Of a DNA stretch of 64,000 bases, positions 30,601 to 42,600 are shown in pieces (the first letter of the stretch is position 1; each line of letters starts with the position of its first letter). The stretch is from Lichenostomus cassidix (Eukaryota; Chordata; Aves; Passeriformes; Meliphagidae). The notes beneath the pieces are model-generated. The model was not told the origin of the DNA. It saw nothing but the letters and a program-made list of their open reading frames with translations, and ran no database searches. The stretch is taken from the NCBI GenBank assembly GCA_008360975.2, contig CM039188.1:26563944-26627943 (forward strand), read 5' to 3'. The translations under genes were made by a program, and so were the position numbers.

Positions 30601-33600
30601 AGTCCAGAATATTTAGTAATAAATGGGATGAAACCCATTGGGATCCTGTCCTAGGCACTGGAAAGTGCTACACTACAGAAGAGGAAACAGAATTTGCAAG
30701 TACTCTGCATCAGTCAGGATTTAGCTCATGCTGCACAACTGATCCAATTTACAGGAGAATTGAGAAAGCCCTGGATCACCCTTTGTTTAAACACTGCTCA
30801 CAATATTTCTAAAATACTTTAAAATTAAAAACATCCAATGAATGAAACTTAAAACGAAAAGCCACATTGAACAAAACCAGAACAGAAAGCCCCGCAGCGG
30901 TGAGAAGCACATGCCAAGTGCTGGCTGATGCACACGATGGCAAATGTTAAGATGGTGTAAAACAAGACTACGTATAAGAAGCGGATTCATGCAGTTAGCG
31001 CTTGTTCACCTGACTGCCCAACAGAATCAGCAGTGGAGAGAGCACTAGTGGACCTGGAATGACGTCGAGAAGCTGCAAGTAGAAGGAATGGCAACACCCA
31101 CAGGATTAACACACATTGAACCCGAGACACAAAATGCCACAATCCAAAGGGGATGCGTGTGAGCGCTACCGGCAGAGGTGTTTCATAGTGACAGGGAATG
31201 GCGCTGTATGTGGATGTGTAACAGGGACAGTGCAAGCCCCACAGCGACGCCTCCGCCTGTAGCTTCCCCCTTCCCCTCATGACCATAAACACAATGCATG
31301 ACAGAACTCATTTGGAACAGTCCCAAACCGGGTGCAGCTCAGCAAAAACACCCTGATGCACATCAGTCACGTTCCAGACCCGCAGGTCTGGCAGGCGGCC
31401 GTCACGAAAACGTGGAGCACAGAGAAGGGTTTAGATGTGTCTGATCTAAACCCCAAAGTGAAGCCATGAGGAATGGTTACAAACTGTGCTTGCAGGTATT
31501 TTTCCACAACATTCTAACCTATGCATAATAAAACCAACATTAACAAAGAGAATGCGTAACCACATGAGTAGAAAGAGTCATACAGGGAGGTCACCAACCA
31601 CTGTAGAGGTCCTTGGGTTGGTTTCTTTTTCCAAGTAAACACACATACACACATATTGCAGGTGTTGCTACTTCCAAAGGTCTCTTGCTTTTAACAATTT
31701 TTGCATACATGTTTCTTGAGCCTCAGAATGGACATGCACAGCTAAAGAGAATATGCACATCACACACCTATCTAGAAGGACACATGTATACAAATTGTTA
31801 AAAGCAACGGAGCACACACGGTAGCAGAGGAGCCTAAGCCAAATATAGCTCCCACTTCAATTCCCAGTTGTTAGCAGCACATCAATCACAAAATGCCTTT
31901 GGAGAGGTTTTCAGTTCTTGGATTCAGCATACAAGTGAGCTCTTTATGAAAGCAAATGAAAAATGGGCCCAGTCATTTCCAAATTACAGAAATTTCATTT
32001 TTCTAAAGAAGTTTTCCCTAGGTCTGGCAATGACATGCTCACCAGCTCAAAGCAACTGACCCAAGAAACCAATTGTTCATTTAAGCAATTCATCATAACA
32101 GACTCACTGAAGGCCTTGTTGCTTTAACACCATAACTAGTACTGTCAAGAAACTGAAAAAATAAAGCAGAATCACCTTACAGTACAAATAGGCTTTCTCA
32201 ATTATGCACATAAGTGTGCAGCAGAAAAACTCTAAGTCTTCTGTGTAAGGCAAAGCATTCTTAAACACAATACTAATATTATGAAATAGAAATCAGCAAA
32301 GTGAGAAAAATATAATTTCAGGGTTTTTATAACTTTGAGAGCTTCACTAAAAGCTATACAGAATATGCAATGTGGTCTTTGACTATGGAGAACACATGCA
32401 TTTATTCAAGAGAACAATCCCACTGACATCATAAGTAAACTCATTAAAGATTTGCATGATCAGCACAGGATGATGGACTGAACCTTACAATTACGGTTCA
32501 TAGGTCACAACTGCTTTTTCCCAAGCCATCCCCTGTGCCCTTGTGGACACCACTGCAAGATCAAGGCCCAGGGAGAAACAAGAAAAACAAAAAAATAGAA
32601 ATGTCCACATCTCTGCAAGGAGGCTGAGTAGAGACTCACTCTTGACTGATTTTACTAACGTAGGAAGCAGGACTCTTGATACACAGACATGCATACCTGC
32701 ATAGCAGCCCCAAAACAAGGGGCAAAATAACATTTACAAGGTAAGGATGTCAGAGCTGACACTGACCATAATACCATTAAATGCAAGAATTTTGTCATTT
32801 ACATGTAGTTATTCTGAGCATAAGTCACAAATATACAAGTTAATCTTTATAAGCAAAACCAGACCAAGCACAGCATTATTGAATTGTTGCAAGATTAACT
32901 GGGTTCTAAAAATACGGTAAGAGAACCACATTGTTTTGGTTTAAAAGGACATATATAAATTTCTTTGAGATTAATTACATGCTACATAATTAACAAGTTC
33001 ATGAACATGTTTGAGCTTAAAGCATTTCAAAGAAAACACAAGAAAAAGGTAATAGGATAACAGCTACATTGTGTTACTGTTGTTACATTGGTATTTCCTC
33101 CCCATGTAACCTTTATGACCTAATAACAATAATTAGTATTTCTAGAAATGCATTACTCTTCAGGTAATTAAAAATCATGAGCCAAAATGACTCTCTCCTC
33201 ACAATCTGTTAAAACAGAGTAACACACATCCATAACTGAGATTTTATACTCAGTGTAAGAGTCAAACTGGTGGAAGTGTACAAAGCTCACACCAACCATG
33301 GTTCTGATACACTGCATTTCCTTTTCAGAACAAGGGCTCAAGACAATACTTCAACTACTTTATTTTCAATAAAATAAACAAAACACAGCCCAGTGACACA
33401 GAACACTGACAAGTTAACACTGAAATCCAGCCTGCTTATACATTTTGGCTGGAGGAAAAAAGCTTCATCCAAAATTGAAGCTAGGCAGGTTAACTATAAA
33501 AATAAGGTACAGTTGTAGATATACTGTCTTTTTCTAGCTCTGCTATGAAATCAGCTTCATTTAATCAACAAAAAGTTCATCTATTTATCTTTAACAGTTA

Positions 33601-36600
33601 TGAACCAAGTTTTGAATGCAAAGTTGAACTCCTCCCACTTTTCACCAAAAGTTGAGGCATTAGAGATAATGTAAATAGATTATTTTATAGCTCAATAAAA
33701 TGATGTCTTTGAACACAAAAGCTTCTCCAATATTAACTTATGCTATGTTCCATTTACACACTACATCATATAGAACTGTATTTTGTCACTACGTGCGAAA
33801 TAGATCCTGTAACACCATTCTCCACCAAATTACTACATAAATGAAGAGGGCCTGGAGATTAGCTGAATTTCATGTCTGAGATGACAAGTTTTGATACAAC
33901 AAGCAATGTATTTGATTGAATATGACATGGTATTTGATCAGAAACATTAACGATCTTGCTGTATTCAGCAATGTGCAGAAAAACTTCTGCATGTGGTAAG
34001 TGTAATGAGATTTTCTATTTGTACTGTACACTTAAACTGCACTTTAATGATGCTCCTTTAAAATCTCAGTCTTTCCATGATTTTAGACTGCCCTGTAAAA
34101 TCTCTACAAAAAGAGAGCTGCTATCTTCACTGGAAGATTTAGGATAGAAATTATACTGTAACTGTACCTAGCTGTAAGAAAATCTTATCATGAATAATTT
34201 AGAGTCACTCAACAACAGGCTACGAGGCTACAAAACTACTTCACTGTGACCTAGAAAATCCAGGCTTGCCCTCCCATAGATTTCCATCGGTGTTATTAAG
34301 CGAAGCACAGCAGCCCCATACAAGCTGATTTAATGAAACTAAAAATTGCAAAAGTTCAAACTAAGCTATTTCCCTGCTAACAGTAAAATGCTGAGAGTTG
34401 AAGCATGCAGAAAACAGAGGGGGGAAAAAAGGGTGTTGGAAACGGGGAGTGTCAGGAATCCAAAGGACAGAAAAAGCTCATTCCACCTAGCAGTGTCTTG
34501 AAAGGGCAATCACAACAAGGGAAAAAAGAAAAAAAAATATTGACCCTTAAAGCTCCAATGCCTACATGTACTCACCAAGTGGAGGGAAGCCCCGAGCAGG
34601 GCTTGTATCTCGACTGCTCTCACGGCTGGTATCACGACTGCACCCCTGACTCATGCTGGGTCGGGGGATACGACTGCTCCGTGCTAGCATGCAGCATGGA
34701 GAGTTTCAGAGAAGGTGAACAAGTTTAATGAGGACAGAAAGCTCAAAGTCAAGTCACATTTCTGTTAGTTATGGTAATTATTACATTAGTAATTACAATT
34801 TGCAGCAGCCTGCCCAGGCTCTTTACAAACCAACTACCTTACATGCTGAGCTGTTGTGTTTGTGATGTGAAATTTCAGCAGCATTAAAGTCTGGCTGACA
34901 GTCTGCTTTTTTCTTAAGCAATCCAAGTTTTGTTATTCAAGTAGAGCAGGAATCTTCACTCATTTAGGGAAGCTCTACTGTTGCAAAACAGATGAGACTG
35001 AAAGAAACCCTCCCGGAATACTTCTTCCTTAATTAAAAATAACACCCTTCTGCAACAAAATAGCAGACAATTTTTTTTTTTTAAAGTAATCAGAATACCA
35101 ACATGATATTTTTACATAGATTTGCCTTTCACAGGGATAGTTTTTTAACAAATATCCTAAGGAAAAGAAAGGTGTACTGCACAGACTTGCAGAGATATCT
35201 TTCTCCAATGAAAGATACTGGGAAAAAACATTTAGAACCTCAATACCTGAAAGACAGGTTAAAAAGTGATTTGAATTTGAAGAGAGCAGAAGCTTCAGAT
35301 ATTTAACAGAAGCTAACTTCTCCTTGACTTTATGGTTTTATATGCACACAGATTGAGATCAGGGGAGCTTTAAACTGTATTTATTACTTTGACAAAACTC
35401 TACATGCTTGCAGATGTTTGAGACCTTTATGTTTGAAAAATGCTTGCAGAAAAACATTTAGTAAGCTTTATACCTGGGTAAAGAATACAGTATTTTCTTA
35501 GGGCAAAACCAGCAGTTAATTGTCAGGAGAATTTAATGACAAGAGGGATTTCCCTTGCTGTTTTGAAAAGGCAGCAGCATATTTCATGTGTTCAGGAATC
35601 GCCATTAAGGAATTTTCTCAGGCACAGAGTAAAACTTAATCTACCAGCTTTGATGACAACATAGCAAAGATACATATGCATAACATGAACGTGCTAATAC
35701 TTTGACTTATCCTTGTTTCTATAAAAATAATGTAATTTGCATGCTTCAGAATATATATATATATATTCTTATAAATCTCTGTTAGTCTGTATACAGAACT
35801 TAAATGCCTAGACTCAAGCTAAAGTTCCTCTACAGTGTTTCAGTGCTCTTGTATACACTGGGTATATTAGCATCCTTCAAGCAAAACAGTACAGAACAAA
35901 ATAGAAACCTTCATATTTAGGCCTTATAATTCAAATAGAGACTTCTGCCAGATTCTTGCTTTGTCAAATCCCTCCCAGTTTTGCAAAACCCGGTTTGTAT
36001 CTCTCAGATTAATTAATGGTTCTGATGGTTGAACTCTGATGTCAGACAATGCAAGATGAGCTATTAACCAAGCTGATTAGATCACTATAATGTTTAATGG
36101 TACTGAGTTATACAGTCTTACAATAAATAAGACAGACTAAATTATAAGAACTGGATGAAATTAGGGTCCATGAGTACAACAATCTTATCTCAGATGTACA
36201 AGGGAAAATACTGACAGGTGAACTACAAGTAAAAGTAACACTAAAGTTCTCCACACAAATACTTGGCTTGAAATTGCAAACTCTGTAGAAGCAAACTTCT
36301 CATTCTTGGGTCTCATGCTTAGATATAAAAATGGCAGCCTTCACAACAAGTTTGCTCAAGCAGCCACTTCTCTTAAGCAGAGATTTGCCCATTTTTTTCT
36401 ATAATACAACCCTACTAAAAACAGTAAAGGCTCTTTAGAGAGGGAGAGATGTGAACCATTAAAAAAGTAATGGATGCACACAACAGATTCTCCTTCCATA
36501 CCAGCTAACAGCAGCAGCATGAAGAAAATGCACTTTAACTGCATGAGAATACACTACTAGGACAATGCTACTAATGAAGCATGATACTGACTGCACAAAC

Positions 36601-39600
36601 AGAACACCCAAAACCAAACACTGGGTACTTCAGGATGAATGGTCAAATAAAAGGGTTGCATGTTACTGGATACAAAAGAAAAGCAAGGAAAAAAAATGGA
36701 TCAAAAAGAACTGAAGGATGAGTCTGTTGTGGACTCCCAGGCACCTGCCTTGCATTTTCACCACTGTGCTATGTAGAGATTTTTTATCAGCTACTCAGAC
36801 TATTTCCTTTAGACACTGCCAGCAGTAAAGGCCAGCAGTGTTGTCATTTAGGTAAGTCTCTCATACTGTGACAGCCTGTCTCTGCAGTGCAGGGAGCAAA
36901 ATCACAGAACATAGACACAAGTCTCAGTTTGAGAATTCTCAACCCCCAAAAGCTGGACAGAAATCAAGTGAATGAGTAGCAAAATGGATTAAGAGGAGTA
37001 GGCAGGATGAAAGCAGACAGTGTGTCCACAGCCAGCTCTGCTGTGAGAAAGTCTAGGTCAGGACAAGGATGGGTTGTTTTCAATAACATTCCAACTTTCT
37101 AATGTGTAGTGTACATCTAAGTTTTACCAATTTCATCAGGAAAGTCAGAGCACTGACTTGGACATGGCTCACACCATTACTAAAAGACACTATTAGGCTG
37201 TCTTACACCAGTGGAACCCAACAGCTGCAAGTATCACCAGCAGAACATGAACATGCCCCTGTTTACCAATCTACCACTTGGAAGAAACTTGTATTTCATT
37301 ATGGCATGAATTTTAGTGATTCTTAAGTGGAGACTTAAAATCAGCAAATGCTTTCTTTACATCAATACCAGAATTTTAAAGAGTCTGAAATTCTGCCAAA
37401 CAGCCAGAGGAAAGCTCTGCAGTGGGGAACACCCAGTCAAGGCAAGTCAAGAACCACCTTCAGGTTTCAAACAAACATGCACAGCATAACTCCAACAGAA
37501 AGACTGCCGCTGCATGAAACTGACAGACAGCTATGCCTGCTCCACTTTTTGGAGAATGGCTATCTTGAATCTCTCACTTCTTTCAGATCCAGCTGTGCCA
37601 CATGATCTACAGAGCATCCAGCAGAATTAACTCCAGGCTGGTAATTTTCAATCCATGGGAAATGGACATCACCTGTTTGAGCAGATGATCTCCTTCAAGG
37701 GGCCCAAAGAAAAGCTCAAGATTAACTGGAGTATACTCCTCCTTCCCCAACAGGGTATCACCACTAGTAAAAATCACTGAGCAGACAGGAGAGCCAAGTT
37801 TAAAACTGAAGTGTCACAAGCAGTGCCATATAGGTGACCACACAGGACCTCAGCATGTTGAATGTGCCTCATTGTGCTGCTTCTGGGAAATCAACATACT
37901 TCTTCAGGGTTCCCAGCATACAGAAGGAATCTATTTCATGGATGCCTGTAGTCATCATGGAAATCAAAGCTAGCAGCAAGGTACTGATGCTTACAGGCAT
38001 CCACATGCAGAGGGCTCTATTATTGCTACTGACCCAGGAGGGCCTGAAAAACTCCAGTGGATGGTTTCTGTATTTGGAATCAAGGTGAGTGGGAGTCTAT
38101 TTAATGAAATGAACAAACAAAATAAAATATCAAGGAAATACAGAGACTGAAGCAACACAATAAGAAAGCATAAAATACTGTTAGCTACTATGTCATAAAG
38201 CAATAAATACAATGGAATAATAGTATACAGCTGACAGCTCAAAAGCTATCTCTGTCTGGGTCAGTATCACAACTTTCAACATCCAGTAAATAGACAGAAT
38301 TTCTGCAGCTGAACAGTTAAGTGTCAGACACTCCTGCTCCCATAACAGCTCAATCCAGGCTGTGTCGATCAGTCTGGAGGGAACAGGTGAAAGCCACACA
38401 TCTGATACATGTCAGAGCTCTCTCCCACTCTCAAAGAACAAGCACTGATTGTGTTCTCAGGGAGCACATCTGAGAAATCAGATACATATTACTCTTTCAA
38501 AAGAATTCAAGGCTCCTGTAATATACCTGAAAGCAGGCAACCCAAGAGTGAGGATTTTACACAAGGCAATTTCCCTTCAGGTGCTCGAGAATGTTTTAAA
38601 TCAGACCACATAATATGATGATCAGCTTAAGCATGTATGATGACGCCATCTACCATTCTTTGCTTCCTCCTAAAAAATAATGCTCTTCTACACAGTGACA
38701 GCAGAACAATTATCTCTAGTATTTGGGAGGCACTTTACATTTTAAAAGCAATGAACAGAAAAGCAGAATGTATTCATACAGAGTCCATAAAATAGATCAG
38801 ACATGAGAAGAACACTAAATTTGAAAAAGCAATCACAATGAATATGCAGTATTTTTTATGAATCATAATGGCATATACACTCAGATGCTTTAAATTCATT
38901 TCAGTATGCTGGAAAGAATGAATAAAATACTTCTTTATTAACAACCTCCTCTAAATAAAAATGTAGCTCAAATGCAAAATATAAAACTATTGCTAAGGCA
39001 ATAGTAACAAATTTAACTGCCAACAGTAAGGCTATAATTTCAACCAATTTCAATCTACTAGTAAAGTCTTTGGAGATAAAAAAGAATTTAGTGTCAGTAT
39101 AATTTCAAATGTTCTTCTACATTAGCTTCAAACTTATAAAATAATTTCTACTAAAAAGTGAAAATTTTCAGATAGCACATTGAATACCTTTTCACTTCAA
39201 CTCAGATACAGAAAGGTTTATATATATATTTACTCACCTGACTTAAAAAAAAAGTCCGCTGATAAATTTGGAAATAGAAACTATTACAGAGTATTTACAT
39301 AACAATCACTGAGACAAGACTATTGAAAGCAGAACAATTAATGCATAAGTCTAAAATGTGGTCTAAGAACGTGCCTCCAGGGTATTAAGGATGAGAGAAG
39401 CAAACCATTTCAGATGCAAAATTTCTAAAATAATCCAAGAAGGTGCTTTTTGCCCTTGATTCCAAGTGACTGTAAAGACTGCTCAACTCATTTTAGGACT
39501 AAGCTTAAATGAGGTCTTTTTGCTGTGATCGTTATTCAGAACAATTGTTTTTTGCTGCCTGATCTAATAACATTGCTCATGTTGAATTCCAAACAGAAAA

Positions 39601-42600
39601 CAAGTCATGACATCTTTAGGCTTGCTTTGAAACCATAAGCTCAACCCAGAAAATTGAAATTGCTCTCCTATAAACCACAATCATATCAACATGTCAGCTA
39701 AAAAACTCAGAAGAATAAGAGTAACATGAACAGTTTCCTAGTGAACAGGAAAGCCCCTCCTTCAAGCACGCCAGCCAGCATGTCAGTGCAGTGATTGCTC
39801 TTACCTAAGCCTATTCTGTTGGGACTCGTCTCCCGACTGCATCCCTGGCTCCGAGGAATCTTGCTGCGCTTCTCTGAGGATGATGGCACTGGCTGGACTC
39901 TGGATGTTCCACTGCTCAGGCCACCATAGGAGCTTCCTAAGAGCTTACCCGGAGAACTAGACCGGCTACCAGCTAGAAGAGAACCAGAAATAAAGAAAAA
40001 GCAATTAAAACCCCCCAAGATTTTAAACACACTGATAGCAAAACTGGAATGCAATCAGTTCTATGTAAGAATTTAATCCAAATCACTCAGACAACTAATG
40101 GGAAAACTTCAAGAAATACTGAGGAAAGCCTGTGGACAATGAACACTGACATCAGCAACCCTGTACTGCCCAGGGAGATCAAGCCCAAAGCAGACACTGC
40201 AGTGTATGAACACCCCAGTTGGCTTCAGGAGAGCTTGTGGAGGTGCTGGGGCAGTCTTGCTGCAGCAGCAAGGGATTCCCAGGCTGCCTCACCTCCTCAC
40301 AAAGCAACACCAACCAGGCTGTGTGCAGAGCTGTACTGCAGTGCCCTGGCTTCTGGCACAGGTCACCTGCTGCAAAGCAGCTCAGGCAGCTTCGTGCTAC
40401 ACTGCAGTGGTGGCATTGCTTTTCTGCAATAATTCAGTGAAGGAAAATAAAAAACCCACCACATCTGAACAGATCACCACAATAAAGAGTAAACCACGTG
40501 AGCCTCTCACACTTGTAGAGATGCTGGCTCGCTTAGGTCTGGCTGGTTAAACCCAAGCTATTTATTTTTCAGATGATATTTTTTAGCAAGTTCAATACTT
40601 GGCCAGTTTTATTTTTCCTTGTCTGTTTGAATAGTCCATGGCAACTTTACATTTCTTCTAAGCCATGTTGTCTGCAATCAAGATGTATCTCCTTATTTAC
40701 ACTGCAGCTGCAGTAGATACTTCTACATGAAACACCCTTGCTGTCTAACTCAATGAGATGACTAATACTTTTTTTTGTTGCAACTCTTCATTTGGTAAGT
40801 TGTTCAAAAATTAAATAATGCTAGATTAAAGGCAATAATAAATAACTGTAAGAGTAGTAGATTGATGATTTTTTTTTTCTTCAGATAAGTGAGTCTCTGA
40901 AAACCTGCTGCTGCCATTACGATTTCTGATATTCAATTTATTTGTTGAAACAGCCAAGAAAATTATATTTGAAAAGGTTGCAAGAACATACTCAGGCAAG
41001 CTAAAATTTGGAACCAATATTCGTGTTGATTTCTTTCTGAAATGCATCTACACATTTCATAAAAATTTCATTTCCAGATACTATTACAACTAGTAAGATT
41101 GCTCTTCTATCTTAATTTAAACAAAGATTGCTCTTCTATCTTAATTTAAGAAGATATACAACTCTATTAGTGTCATGAACAACACCATAACACATGTATT
41201 ATTTTGACTTACTTGCCCCCTCCAATTTCTTGGTCACAGCCATCCTGAATCAATCAAATATACTCCAGTCCTGTATGTGGTGCTGGCTTTGTTCTCCCCA
41301 CCCCAAAGTGACAGATGCCAGTCTTCCACACAGCACCATGACCTAAAAGTCATCTCACTGATGTCAGCAGGGGTGCACTGGAGTAACTGAGAGAAGAATT
41401 CGGCCCCTGGGGGTTGCGCTACAGCAGTGAGCAAGCTTTGACATCAGAATGTATGATTACCATAGTTTGATTACTAGAAGAAAGCAAAATCACCCACCAT
41501 ACCTATTTTGATTTATGACTGTAAGGAAATGCTTTTTAAGTCTCACAGTTAGGAGAGAATGAGGGAAGCTAAAAGCTTAGCAGTTAAAAAATGTGAAGGA
41601 AATAACATGAAAAAGCAAGAAAGGGAAAACGTTTCTTACCACCAGCAGGATTAGCTGATCTGGATCCTTGATTATGAGGGCAGACCAAGGGACAGGCAAA
41701 AAGTGGATTAAAAGACAGCAAGACAATATAGCGTTCAGCATGCGGTTTGTGCTATACACAATACAGACAGATTTATTTACAAACATGTCACTCCTAAAGC
41801 CTCTGCAGAATGCAGTGAGTTAATGTGCAGACGCAACTAAACTTCCCAAGGTTGACCAGCCTCTCAGCAAAATGTCAACCAAGACCCAAGTTCTACTCTA
41901 AATTCCACCCCAACCCAGTCTGTGCAATTACAACATGGTTATCCACTGTGTGGGCATGGAGAATTTGGTCCTGTGACCAACTCATTAGATTTGAATTCAT
42001 AAATTATTCCATTCAATGTTTGGCTTAACGATGAAGATCACATCTGGTTGGGCTAGGCTGGAAACTCAGGAAACTAGACCAAGGCAGCAGGTCCAGATAT
42101 GGCCATCCTAAATCTTCATAAGGCATTCTATAGAAAAATTAAGTCCATAATCTTTGAAACCTTTAAAGAATATTTAACTATTCTTTAAATACTTCTGAGA
42201 CTTGTCTCATCTGGTCTGACCATTTTTCACCAAACTAAGTTTAGGAAAAAGGTCACCTCTGGCTTTGGATCAGTTTTAGATTCAGCACTGAAGAAATCAA
42301 TTTACATTAGCATCCCAAAGCCCAAATATATCCTTATGGCCTCAATGTAAAGATTTCCATTTGGCCCCATGCTCAATATACTGTGTCTTTATGCGGTTCT
42401 CCCAGCCTAACAGAAGGCTATAAACTGCTTTTTCATCCCTCCAGCATGACAGAGCAAAGCAATGAAAGAATGAACAGAGAAGGGCTTTCAAATAGGGGTA
42501 CAAAGCAAGACAATTCCTCAGAACAGACAGGTCTTTCCACAAACCCAATCTCCTCTTGTTCACAAGGCTGAAGGTCCTCATAACAGGGAGTTCCTCCCTC

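Noticed and set aside
40049..40550. Overlapping plus-strand open frames around a GC-richer patch
   Set aside because: Two frames are open at once, which reflects base composition. The peptides are low in information and match nothing I know.
41410..41422. String GGGGTTGCGCTAC, matching part of the U4atac 5' region
   Set aside because: The match is only 13 nt. Flanking bases do not continue the U4atac stem-loops, and no Sm site (A-T5-G-G-A type) follows, so it is treated as chance.
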